Below, in pieces: positions 36,886 to 47,579 of a stretch of 64,000 nt of DNA (positions are counted from its first letter, which is position 1; every line of letters begins with the position of its first letter). The notes under the pieces are model-generated. The model was not told where the DNA came from. It did no database searches and saw nothing but the letters and a program-made list of their open reading frames with translations. The position numbers and the translations under genes were made by a program. Source of the DNA: Caulobacteraceae bacterium (lineage in GTDB: Bacteria; Pseudomonadota; Alphaproteobacteria; Caulobacterales; Caulobacteraceae); contig CANJXI010000004.1 of NCBI GenBank assembly GCA_947478785.1, positions 27,078 to 91,077 of the forward strand, in the 5' to 3' direction.

Positions 36886-38157
36886 ATGAACATCCTCCTC
36901 GTCGGCTCGGGCGGGCGCGAACATGCGCTGGCCTGGAAGATCCTGCAGTCACCGCTGGTCAAGCGGCTGGTCTGCGCGCCGGGCAATCCCGGCATGGCCG
37001 CGCTCTGCGAGGTCCGGGACGTGGGGACCACCGAGGTCGCCCGCCAGGTGATGCTGGCCCAGGAGATCGCGGCCGACCTGGTGGTGATCGGTCCCGAGGT
37101 GGCCATCGAGGCCGGCCTGGCCGACGCGCTGGCGGACGCCGGCATCCCCTGCTTCGGGCCGAGCGCCGTGGCCGGACAGCTGGAATCGTCCAAGGCCTTC
37201 ACCAAGGCGTTCTGCGAGCGCCACCACCTGCCGACCTCGGCCTACCGGATCTGCGAGGACGCGCCCTCGGCCAAGGCGGCGCTGGCCCACTTCCAGCCGC
37301 CCTATGTGGTCAAGGCCGACGGCCTGGCGGCCGGCAAGGGCGTGGTGATCGCCCAGGACCGGGCCCAGGCGGAGGCGGCGATCGACGACGCCTTCGGCGG
37401 CGGGTTCGGGACGGCCGGCGCGCGGGTGGTGCTTGAGGAATTCCTGGAGGGCGAGATCGGCTCGCTGTTCGCGCTTTGCGACGGCAAGACCTCCATGCTG
37501 TTCGGCTTGGCCCAGGACCACAAGCGCGCCTTCGATGGAGAGGAAGGGCCCAATACCGGCGGCATGGGCACCTATTCGCCGGCCCCGGTGTTCACCCTGG
37601 ACCTGGTCGACCAGACCCTCCATCGCCTCGCCGAGCCCGCGTTCAAGGGCATCGCGGCGGAAGGCGCCCCCTATCGCGGCGTGCTGTTCGTCGAGCTGAT
37701 GGCCACCCGCCAGGGACCCAAGCTGATCGAGTTCAACGCCCGGTTCGGCGACCCGGAATGCCAGGTCCTGATGCTGCGCCTGAAGAGCGATCTCGTGCCC
37801 TACCTGCTGGCCTGCGCCACCGGGCGGCTGCACGAGATGCCGCAGCCGGTCTGGCGCGACGAAGACGCGGTCTGCGTGGTCATGGCGACCCAGGGCTATC
37901 CAGGTCCCGCCAGGGCCGGCAGCGTGATCAGGGGCGCCGACCAGGATTTCGGACCCGACGTGGTGGTCTTCCATGCCGGCACCTCTACGGGCGACGACGG
38001 GGCGCTGCTGGCCGGCGCGGGCCGGGCGCTGGGTGTCTGCGCGCTGGGCGAGGATCTGCAGGCCGCCCGCGAGAAGGCCTATGGCGCCATCGCGCTGATC
38101 GACTGGCCGGAAGGCTTCCACCGCACCGACATCGGCTGGCGGGCGCTCGGCCGCTGA
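36886..38157 (+). CDS. purD: Phosphoribosylamine--glycine ligase
   Basis: 423 aa; MNILLVGSGGREHALAWKI; YVVKADGLAAGKGVVIA; EGPNTGGMGTYSPAP. Confidence 0.97.
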   Translation: MNILLVGSGGREHALAWKILQSPLVKRLVCAPGNPGMAALCEVRDVGTTEVARQVMLAQEIAADLVVIGPEVAIEAGLADALADAGIPCFGPSAVAGQLESSKAFTKAFCERHHLPTSAYRICEDAPSAKAALAHFQPPYVVKADGLAAGKGVVIAQDRAQAEAAIDDAFGGGFGTAGARVVLEEFLEGEIGSLFALCDGKTSMLFGLAQDHKRAFDGEEGPNTGGMGTYSPAPVFTLDLVDQTLHRLAEPAFKGIAAEGAPYRGVLFVELMATRQGPKLIEFNARFGDPECQVLMLRLKSDLVPYLLACATGRLHEMPQPVWRDEDAVCVVMATQGYPGPARAGSVIRGADQDFGPDVVVFHAGTSTGDDGALLAGAGRALGVCALGEDLQAAREKAYGAIALIDWPEGFHRTDIGWRALGR

Positions 38158-38221
38158 TCGCCGCCTTGCCCGCGCCCCGCGCGCGCCGGTAAGCTCGGCT
38201 CCGGAAGAGGGAACCAACGCC

Positions 38222-39298
38222 ATGGCCGTCGCCGACGCCGAACAGGAGCGCGAGCAGCTCAACACCGGCACCAAGCCGGTGGCCGACGCCCATCGCTTCG
38301 ACGAGGCGGCGCTGGACGCCTGGATGCGGGCCAATGTGGCGGGGTTCGAAGGCCCCCTGGAGGTGCGCCAGTTCAAGGGCGGCCAGTCCAACCCGACCTA
38401 TCAGCTGATCACGCCCGGCAAGACCTACGTCCTGCGCCGCAAGCCGCCCGGCAAGCTGCTGCCCTCGGCCCACGCCGTCGACCGCGAGTACAAGGTGATC
38501 ACCGCCCTGGGGAAGACCGGCTTTCCCGTGGCCGGGACCCATGGCCTCTGCGTCGACGACGGCGTCATCGGCACCTGGTTCTACATCATGGACATGGTCG
38601 AGGGGCGGATCCTCTGGGACCAGACCCTGCCGCAGTACGAGCCGGCGGAACGCCACGCGATCTTCATGGCCCAGACCAGGACGCTCGCCGACCTGCACAA
38701 CACCGACTACGCCGCCGTGGGCCTCGAGGACTTCGGCCGGCCCGGCAATTACATGGGCCGCCAGGTCGATCGCTGGACCAAGCAATACAAGGCCTCCGAG
38801 ACCCAGGTGATCCCGGAGATGGACCGGTTGATCGAGTGGCTGCCCTCCACCCTGCCGGTCCAGGAGCGCACCTCCGTGGTCCACGGCGACTACCGGCTGG
38901 ACAACATGGTCTTCCACCCGACCGAATCCCGGGTGATCGCGGTGCTCGACTGGGAACTCGCCACGCTCGGCGACCCGATGGCCGACTTCACCTACTTCCT
39001 GATGAACTGGATCAACGGCGCCATCGCCACGCTGCCGGACCAGAAGGCCCACGGCATCCCGACGCTCGACGAGACGGTGGCCTACTACTGCCGCCTGACC
39101 GGGCGCGAGGGCATCCAGGACCTGAACTGGTTCTTCGCCTACAACGCCTTCCGCCTGGCCGGCATCTTCCAGGGGATCGCGGGCCGCGTCCGCGACGGCA
39201 CCGCCGCCAGTCCGCAGGCCGTCCAGCAGGCCGCCCGCGTCCAGCCGCTGGCCCAGGAAGCCTGGCGCTACGCCCTGAAGGCCGGGGTGGGGGCCTAA
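38222..39298 (+). CDS. Phosphotransferase (APH-like) family protein
   Basis: FKGGQSNPTYQLITPGKTYVLRRKPPGKLLPSAHAVDREYKVI; VVHGDYRLDNMVFHP. Confidence 0.92.
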   Translation: MAVADAEQEREQLNTGTKPVADAHRFDEAALDAWMRANVAGFEGPLEVRQFKGGQSNPTYQLITPGKTYVLRRKPPGKLLPSAHAVDREYKVITALGKTGFPVAGTHGLCVDDGVIGTWFYIMDMVEGRILWDQTLPQYEPAERHAIFMAQTRTLADLHNTDYAAVGLEDFGRPGNYMGRQVDRWTKQYKASETQVIPEMDRLIEWLPSTLPVQERTSVVHGDYRLDNMVFHPTESRVIAVLDWELATLGDPMADFTYFLMNWINGAIATLPDQKAHGIPTLDETVAYYCRLTGREGIQDLNWFFAYNAFRLAGIFQGIAGRVRDGTAASPQAVQQAARVQPLAQEAWRYALKAGVGA

Positions 39299-40317
39299 CC
39301 CAGTCCAGCGTTTTCCAGCAGCGCATCGAGCGCGGCCCAGTCGTCGAACACCGCCGCCACCGGCCAAGGCGTGACGCGCGCGCGCCAGGCGGCGGGCAGG
39401 CGCGCCCAGTCCTTCTCGGTGGTCACCAGGCCGGCGGAGAAGTGGCCGGCGCGCTCAGCCAGGCGGCGAAGCAGGCCCTCGTCATAGGCCGCGTGGTCGG
39501 GCAGCGGCGCGAAATCGACCAGCTCGCATCCCGCGGCCCGCAGCGCGCGCTCCACCTTCCAGGGCTTGCCGACGCCGGCGAAACCGAATTGCGGCCCGCT
39601 TGGCGGGGGCGACGAGGCCCGCAGGTGCGCCACCAGCACCGGCGCGGGTTCCAGCGCCGCCCGCAGCTCGGGATCGGCCTGCGGCAGGTCCGCGGGCAGC
39701 AGGATGACGGCGGCGTCGGCCCGCGCCAGACCGCGCGCCTTGGGCTCGCGCATGGGGCCGGCCGGGAACACGCGGCCGTCGCCGAACGGCCACTCCTGGT
39801 CGCGGGTCTCGCCGTCCACCACGACCAGGGAGAGCGACTTCAGGACCGACGGGTTCTGGTGGCCGTCGTCCATGACGATCACCTTGGCGCCCGCCTTGGC
39901 CGCCGCGGCCGCGCCGGCCGCCCGGTCGCGCGCCACCCAGACCGGGAAGTCCCGGGCCAGCATCAGCGGCTCGTCGCCCACGTCGGCGGCGGTGTGCGTC
40001 TCCGGATCGACGCGGAGGGGGCCTTCGAGGCGCCCGCCGTAACCGCGCGAGAGGAGGTGCACGGCCTTGCCCCGCGCGGCCAGCCGGGCCGCCAGCGCGC
40101 GCACCACCGGCGTCTTGCCGGTCCCGCCGACCGTGAGGTTGCCGACGCAGATCACCGGGACGCCGGGATCGAAGGGCGTCGCCCTGGCGATCCGTCGCGC
40201 GGTCACGGCCGCCCAAATCCACGAGACCGGCGTCAGCAGGCCGCGGATCATCGGCATGCCGCCCCGCCTGGCCGACCGGTCGCGCGTGTACCACCAACGG
40301 GGCGTGGCGAGCTTCAT
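39295..40317 (-). CDS. lpxK: Tetraacyldisaccharide 4'-kinase
   Basis: ATG at 40317; VICVGNLTVGGTGKTPVVRALA; VIVMDDGHQNPSV. Confidence 0.95.
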   Translation of the reverse strand: MKLATPRWWYTRDRSARRGGMPMIRGLLTPVSWIWAAVTARRIARATPFDPGVPVICVGNLTVGGTGKTPVVRALAARLAARGKAVHLLSRGYGGRLEGPLRVDPETHTAADVGDEPLMLARDFPVWVARDRAAGAAAAAKAGAKVIVMDDGHQNPSVLKSLSLVVVDGETRDQEWPFGDGRVFPAGPMREPKARGLARADAAVILLPADLPQADPELRAALEPAPVLVAHLRASSPPPSGPQFGFAGVGKPWKVERALRAAGCELVDFAPLPDHAAYDEGLLRRLAERAGHFSAGLVTTEKDWARLPAAWRARVTPWPVAAVFDDWAALDALLENAGLG

Positions 40318-41567
40318 GGGCGCAACAGCGGCTCGAGCAGGTCGAGCGCCGCCTCCAGCGCCGCGCCCTGGCGCCGCGCATAGGCGGCCGCCGCCTCGCC
40401 GGTGCGCCGCGCGATGTGGGGATAGGCGAGCAGCCCCGCGATGTGCCGGGCCAGGGCGCCCGCGTCGGCGGCCTCGATGGCGGCGGCCTCGGCGAACAAC
40501 GCCGCATAGACCTCCCGCGCATTGGCGACGTGCGGGCCGGTGACGACAGGGCGGCCGAGGCGCGCGGGCTCCAGCGGGTTGTGGCCGCCGATCCCGGCCA
40601 CGAAGCTGCCGCCCATGACCACCACTTGGGCCACGGTGAAGAAGGCGCCGAGCTCGCCCAGGGTGTCGGCGACATAGGCGGTGGTCGCAGGCGTCAGCGG
40701 CTCGCCCGCCGCGCGGCGGGAGGTCACCCAGCCGGCGCCGGCCAACTCGGCCGCCACCGCCGCGCCGCGGGCGGGATGGCGTGGGGCGACGACCAGCAGG
40801 GCGCCTTCGGGGACAGCCCCCGCGATCAGCCGCTCCTCGCCCGGGTGCGTGCTCGCCGCCAGCACGACTGGACGCTCGCCGATGGCGGCCTTGAGGGCGC
40901 GGACCGTATCGGCGTCCACCGGCGGCGGCGGCCCGGCCAGCTTCAGGTTCAGCCGGGGGCCGGTCCTGGCGCCGAGCCCCGCGAGTCTCGCCGCCGTCTC
41001 GGCGTCTTGCGGCAGGACGAGGTCGAAGGCGCCCAGCAACGTCCGCGCCGTCGCCGGAACCCGCGCCCAGCCCCGGGCGCTGGCCTCGGTCATGCGCGCC
41101 GACACCAGCGCCAGGCGCACGCCGCGCGCCCTGGCCGCCAGGATCAGGTTGGGCCAAAGCTCGCTCTCGACGAACACCGCCGCGCCCGGCCGCCAGTGGT
41201 CCAGGAAGCGGGCGGCGGCGGCGGGCGTGTCCACCGGCGCGAACTGCTGGATCACGCCTGGCGGCAGGCGCTGACCAAGCAGGGTGGCCGCCGTCACCGT
41301 GCCGCAGGTCACCAGGATCGTCAGCTCGGGCCGCCGCGCCCGCAGGCCCGCGACCAGCGGCAGCAGCGACAGACTCTCCCCGACGCTGACGCCGTGCAGC
41401 CAGACCAGCGGCCCGTCCGGCCGCGCCATCGCGCTCCGGCCCATGCGTTCGTCGATGCGCGCCGGGTCCTCCTTGCCCTTGCGGGCCCGCGCCCGGAGCA
41501 GCCAGGGCGCCAGCGGCTCGGCCAGCGCCGTCGCGGCGGCGTAGAGCGCCAGCGGCAGGGGTCTCAC
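40314..41567 (-). CDS. waaA: 3-deoxy-D-manno-octulosonic acid transferase
   Basis: GTG start at 41567; PLVWLHGVSVGESLSLLPL; VFVESELWPNLI; VVMGGSFVAGIGGHNPLEPARLG. Confidence 0.95.
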   Translation of the reverse strand: MRPLPLALYAAATALAEPLAPWLLRARARKGKEDPARIDERMGRSAMARPDGPLVWLHGVSVGESLSLLPLVAGLRARRPELTILVTCGTVTAATLLGQRLPPGVIQQFAPVDTPAAAARFLDHWRPGAAVFVESELWPNLILAARARGVRLALVSARMTEASARGWARVPATARTLLGAFDLVLPQDAETAARLAGLGARTGPRLNLKLAGPPPPVDADTVRALKAAIGERPVVLAASTHPGEERLIAGAVPEGALLVVAPRHPARGAAVAAELAGAGWVTSRRAAGEPLTPATTAYVADTLGELGAFFTVAQVVVMGGSFVAGIGGHNPLEPARLGRPVVTGPHVANAREVYAALFAEAAAIEAADAGALARHIAGLLAYPHIARRTGEAAAAYARRQGAALEAALDLLEPLLRP

Positions 41568-42514
41568 ACCACCTCGGCGGGGGCGAGCCGGCAGGCCTGC
41601 GCCGCATCGGTCTCCACCTGCAGGGTGGCGTGGCCGATGTTGAACCGCGCGGCGAGGCCCTCGCAGGCGGTGTGCAGGAAGCCGTCGGCGTCGCCGCCCG
41701 CCGGGCGCAGCAGATGGGCGGTGAGCGCGGTCTCGGTGGTGCTCAGGGCCCAGATATGCAGGTCGTGGACCTCCTCGACACCAGGCAGGTCGGCCAGCCA
41801 GTCCCGCACCGTGCCGACGTCGATTTCCTTGGGCGCGGCGTCCAGCGCCATGTTCATGGATTCCCGCAGCAGGCCCCAGGTCCCCAGCACGATCACGCCG
41901 GCGATGCCCAGGCTCAGCGCCGGGTCGATCCACTTCAGACCCGTCACCGCGATCAGCCCGGCGCCCACGACCACCGCCGCCGACACCGCCGCGTCGCTCG
42001 CCATGTGCAGGAAGGCCCCGCGCACGTTGAGGTCGCCCTTGCCGCCGCGCAGGAACAGCAGCGCCGTGGCCGTATTGATCAGGATGCCGACGCCGGCGGT
42101 CGCCATGACGATATTGGTCTGCACGGTTGTCGGCTGCGCCAGGCGGCGCACCGACTCCGAGACGATCGCCCCCACCGCCAGCATCAGGAGCAGCGCGTTG
42201 CTCAGCGACGCCAGGATGGTCGCCTTGCGCAGGCCGTAGGTGCGCTGGCCGCTGGGTGCGCGCCGGGCCAGCACGATCGCCCCCCAGGCCATCAGCAGCG
42301 CCAGGACGTCGGAGAGATTGTGCCCGGCGTCGGCCAGCAGCGCCAGCGAGCCGGTCCAGAACCCGGCCCCCGCCTCGATCAGGACGAAGACCGTGTTCAG
42401 CCCGACCCCGACGGCGAAAGCCATCCCCATGTCGGCCGGCGCATGGTGGTGGTGGCCGCCGTCGTGCGCATGGCCGTGGTCGTGCTCGGCATGATCGTGG
42501 TGATGGTGCGCCAT
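41564..42514 (-). CDS. Cation diffusion facilitator family transporter
   Basis: 316 aa; His-rich N-terminus MAHHHHDHAEHDHGHAHDGGHHHH; LALLADAGHNLSDVLALLMAWGA. Confidence 0.93.
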   Translation of the reverse strand: MAHHHHDHAEHDHGHAHDGGHHHHAPADMGMAFAVGVGLNTVFVLIEAGAGFWTGSLALLADAGHNLSDVLALLMAWGAIVLARRAPSGQRTYGLRKATILASLSNALLLMLAVGAIVSESVRRLAQPTTVQTNIVMATAGVGILINTATALLFLRGGKGDLNVRGAFLHMASDAAVSAAVVVGAGLIAVTGLKWIDPALSLGIAGVIVLGTWGLLRESMNMALDAAPKEIDVGTVRDWLADLPGVEEVHDLHIWALSTTETALTAHLLRPAGGDADGFLHTACEGLAARFNIGHATLQVETDAAQACRLAPAEVV

Positions 42515-42584
42515 GGCGGGGTCCTATGTCTCACCGCGCGGGTGTTCGATCAATGCACGGCGCCAAACCCCAAATCCTATGGGG

Positions 42585-42710
42585 TCGTCATGGCCGGGCT
42601 TGTCCCGGCCACCCAGACACGCAGGCTTCCCACAAATGCGCAGAGCGCTTCACCGCCAACCCCGAACGTTCAGTGCTTCTGGGTCCCCGGGACAAGCCCG
42701 GGGATGACGA
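42585..42710. repeat. Paired-arm repeat, family B copy 1
   Basis: TCGTCATGGCCGGGCTTGTCCCGGCCACCCAGA ... TCTGGGTCCCCGGGACAAGCCCGGGGATGACGA; long inverted ends; second copy at 54889-55001. Confidence 0.85.
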
Positions 42711-42728
42711 GTGGACGGGCCGGTCGCG

Positions 42729-43420
42729 CTACCGCCCCACCAGCATCTCGGCCCGCCGCGTGGCCGCCGAGAGCCGGGCCGACCAGTCCGCGATCAGCCC
42801 CGCCATCGCCGCGTCGTCGGCGTCGGCGGGCACCAGCAGCGGCCCGTCCCACACCACCGCCCCGCGCCCGAAGGGCAGCGCCAACATGGCCCTGTCCCAG
42901 GTCCCGGCCTGCACCGCGGGATGGGCCGCGATGCCCATCAGGAAGATCGGCTGTCCCGATCGCTTGGCGATCTGCAGGGCGCCGGGTGCGATCACCTCGT
43001 TGGGGCCCCGGGGCCCATCCGGCGTCACCACCAGCGCCCCGCCGCCCGAGACCCAGCCCACCGCCTCACGGATCGCCGCCACCGCCTGGCGGGCCTTGGC
43101 GGAATCGCCGCGCTTGGCCGAGGAGACGCGGATCGCCGGGAAGCCCGCCATGGCCAGCGCCCTGGCGATGAACTCGCCGTCCGCCGAGGGCGAGACGAAC
43201 GCCCGCGTGCGCTTGCGCCACCACTGCGGCGCCGTCGCCAGGCAGAGCGGAATCCGACCGTGCCAGAACAGCGCGATGGCCCCGCTGTCGCCCGCCAGCA
43301 CCGGCTCCACACAGGCCAGATTCTCGTGGCGCCAGCGCACGGTCGCCAGGATCAGCCGCAAATAGCTTCCCAGCACCCATCCCAGGAACGCCTGGACGCC
43401 CGCGCTCCGCAGCAGCGCCT

Positions 43421-43424
<4 letters not shown>
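42729..43424 (-). CDS. DUF374 / lysophospholipid acyltransferase-like protein
   Basis: 231 aa; IALFWHGRIPL; VVTPDGPRGPNEVIAPGALQIAKRSGQPI. Confidence 0.9.
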
Positions 43425-45208
<1,784 letters not shown>

Positions 45209-45297
45209 GGGTCTGGCGTCCGACGATGCGGTGTCGAAGTCAAGACGCTGGGACGCCCACGCTTCCGCCCCGGCCCCCAAACCCCTAGTTAGGGCCG

Positions 45298-45978
45298 ATG
45301 TCCGCGCCGCCTGCCAAGGGATTCGACCTTTCCACGCCGGGCGGGCGGCTGAAGACCTATGCCGACTACCTGTGGAACGACCACGCCTACCTGCGCCTGG
45401 GCTTCTCCAACGCCCACTGGATCTCCGACGAACTGGTGCGCGCCAACCAGCCCTGGCCGCACCAGCTGGCCCAGTGGAAGGCCCGCGGCATCAAGACCGT
45501 GATCAACCTGCGGGGCGGCTTCGACGCCAGCTTCCATGCGCTTGAGAAGGACGCCTGCGAGCGTCTGGGCCTGACGCTCGTCGACTTCACCATCACGTCG
45601 CGGGAGGTCCCGAGCCCCGCGCGGGTGCTGGGCGCCAGGCGGCTCTTCGAGACCATCGCCTATCCGGCCTTCATGCACTGCAAGTCCGGCGCGGACCGGG
45701 CCGGGATCATGAGCGTCTTCTACATGCACTTTCGCCAGGGCAAGCCGATCCGCGAGGCGCTGGAACAGCTGCACCTGCGATACCTGCACGTGCGCCAGGG
45801 CAAGACCGGCGTGCTCGACTACACCTTCGAGCGCTACCTGCGGGAGGGCGAGCCCGCGGGGATGAGCTTTCTGGAATGGGTGGAAAGTCCGATGTACGAT
45901 CCCGCCGGCATGAAGGCCGAGTTCCGGGCGGGCATGTGGGGCTCCCTGCTGACCGAACGGCTGCTGAAACGCGAGTAG
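45298..45978 (+). CDS. Tyrosine-phosphatase family protein
   Basis: Catalytic P-loop MHCKSGADRAG (Cx5R); upstream GIKTVINLRGG. Confidence 0.85.
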   Translation: MSAPPAKGFDLSTPGGRLKTYADYLWNDHAYLRLGFSNAHWISDELVRANQPWPHQLAQWKARGIKTVINLRGGFDASFHALEKDACERLGLTLVDFTITSREVPSPARVLGARRLFETIAYPAFMHCKSGADRAGIMSVFYMHFRQGKPIREALEQLHLRYLHVRQGKTGVLDYTFERYLREGEPAGMSFLEWVESPMYDPAGMKAEFRAGMWGSLLTERLLKRE

Positions 45979-46030
45979 GTCGGTCGTCTAGCCGACAGAC
46001 GGCCTGTCCGATCCTGGGCAAGCTTAAGCG

Positions 46031-46249
46031 ATGCAAGACGGGGCAACCGCCATCGAGTCGATCGTCGAGACCTACACGCTCCTCGGCGTGCGCGCCGACG
46101 GCGTGGCCTCGGTCGTCGATCTCATGCCAGCCGACAGCCTGGACGCCGTGCGCGCCCACGCCGCATGGCTGCTGCGCGAACATGCGAGCTGCCAGGTCGT
46201 CGAGGTCTGGCGCGACGGCGCCCTGATCGAGCAACTGAGACGCTCCTAG
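46031..46249 (+). CDS. Small hypothetical protein (72 aa)
   Basis: ATG-initiated ORF in the gap between the phosphatase and DUF4170 genes. Confidence 0.5.
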   Translation: MQDGATAIESIVETYTLLGVRADGVASVVDLMPADSLDAVRAHAAWLLREHASCQVVEVWRDGALIEQLRRS

Positions 46250-46280
46250 GTTTGCGTTGAGCGCTTGCTCACCAAAAGCG

Positions 46281-46426
46281 GTCATCCCGGAAAGTCGCGC
46301 AGCGGCTTATCCGGAACCCATAGACTCCACCGATGACAGCAAGGTCGCGACGTCGCCGACGCGCATCTTCCGGCGAGGATTGTGTTTATGGGTCCCGGTC
46401 TTCGCGTACCGCGAAACCGGGATGAC
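46281..46426. repeat. Paired-arm repeat (family C) between convergent genes
   Basis: GTCATCCCGGAAAG...TTATCCGGAACCCATAGAC ... GGGTCCCGGTCTTCGCGTACCGCGAAACCGGGATGAC. Confidence 0.75.
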
Positions 46427-46465
46427 AGCGGTGGATTGCGGTTTCCAATCGCCCCTTAATGCCGG

Positions 46466-46735
46466 CTAGTGATCGTGGTCGTCGCCGTGCCCGTCCGGGT
46501 GCTCGTGGTCATCGGCGCCCGGGTCCAGCAGCTTGTGGGCGTGGATGATGAAATAGCGCATGAGCGCGTTGTCGACGGACGACTGCGACTTGCCGCGCCA
46601 GGCGGCCAGGGCCTGCCGGTAGCTCGGATAGGCCCCGACCAGGTCGACCTTGGCCAGGTCCTTGAACTCGGGCGATCCGTCGAGATCGTGAAGTTCGCCG
46701 CCGATCACCAGGTGGAGCAGTTGTCTGTCAGGCAT
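46466..46735 (-). CDS. DUF4170-like protein with His/Asp-rich C-terminal tail
   Basis: MPDRQLLHLVIGGELHDLDGSPEFKDLAKVDLVGAYPSYRQALAAWRGKSQSSVDNALMRYFIIHAHKLLDP; tail DDHEHPDGHGDDHDH. Confidence 0.85.
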   Translation of the reverse strand: MPDRQLLHLVIGGELHDLDGSPEFKDLAKVDLVGAYPSYRQALAAWRGKSQSSVDNALMRYFIIHAHKLLDPGADDHEHPDGHGDDHDH

Positions 46736-46760
46736 GGCGGGCTCCGGGCGGGTGAGGGGG

Positions 46761-47579
46761 CTATCTCGACGCGCCAATAGTCTTCAGCCGCTCGAGCAGC
46801 AATGGCGCGAGGCGCGGCGCGGCGCAGACAAGGTTCTTCTGCTTAGGTCTAACGCCATTGTAGGCGAAAGGCGCCCCGCCGCTGTCGCCCACGAAGCATC
46901 CGGCCTCGCCGGCGATCAGGTCGGCCGCGGCCAGGTCCCAGTCATGTTTCGAGCCCAGGGCGACGGCGGCGTCGAACTGGCCCGCCGCCACCAGGCACAT
47001 GCGGTAGGCGGTGGAGTTGCGCTGTTTGACCCGCATGGGCGGCCACGGCGTGGCCCAGCCAGGATGGGTGAACAGGCGCGGATCGCCGACCATGGCGCAG
47101 TCCTCGATGGCGCTGGCGTCGCTGGCCCGGATCGCGGCCCCGTTCAGGGTCGCCCCGCCGCCGGGGGTCGCCACGTAGGTCTCGTCGAGTTCGGGGGCGA
47201 ACACCACGCCGGCCACCGGGCGGTCGCCGTCCACCACCGCGATCGACACCGACCACCAGGGGCGATCGTTCAGGAAGGCCCGCGTGCCGTCGATCGGGTC
47301 CACCACGAAGAGTCGTTGGCGGGCCAGCCGGTCGGAATCGTCGGCCGTCTCCTCCGACAGCCAGCCATATGCCGGTCGCCCCGTCCGCAGGCGCCGGGTC
47401 AACAGCGCGTCGGCGGCCAGGTCGGCGTTGGTCACCGGCGTGGAGTCGTGGGCCTTGTATTCGATCTCCAGGCCCTTGCGGCGCAGGTCGAGAGCCAGCG
47501 CCCCGGCCTCGTGCGCCGCCTCGACGATCAGCGCCAGGTCCCGGGTCAGGTCCTCGGCCAGAGCCGCAGGGGCGGTCAT
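46761..47579 (-). CDS. cysQ: 3'(2'),5'-bisphosphate nucleotidase / inositol monophosphatase family
   Basis: LFVVDPIDGTRAFLNDRPWWSVSIA; KHDWDLAAADLIAGEAG. Confidence 0.88.
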   Translation of the reverse strand: MTAPAALAEDLTRDLALIVEAAHEAGALALDLRRKGLEIEYKAHDSTPVTNADLAADALLTRRLRTGRPAYGWLSEETADDSDRLARQRLFVVDPIDGTRAFLNDRPWWSVSIAVVDGDRPVAGVVFAPELDETYVATPGGGATLNGAAIRASDASAIEDCAMVGDPRLFTHPGWATPWPPMRVKQRNSTAYRMCLVAAGQFDAAVALGSKHDWDLAAADLIAGEAGCFVGDSGGAPFAYNGVRPKQKNLVCAAPRLAPLLLERLKTIGASR

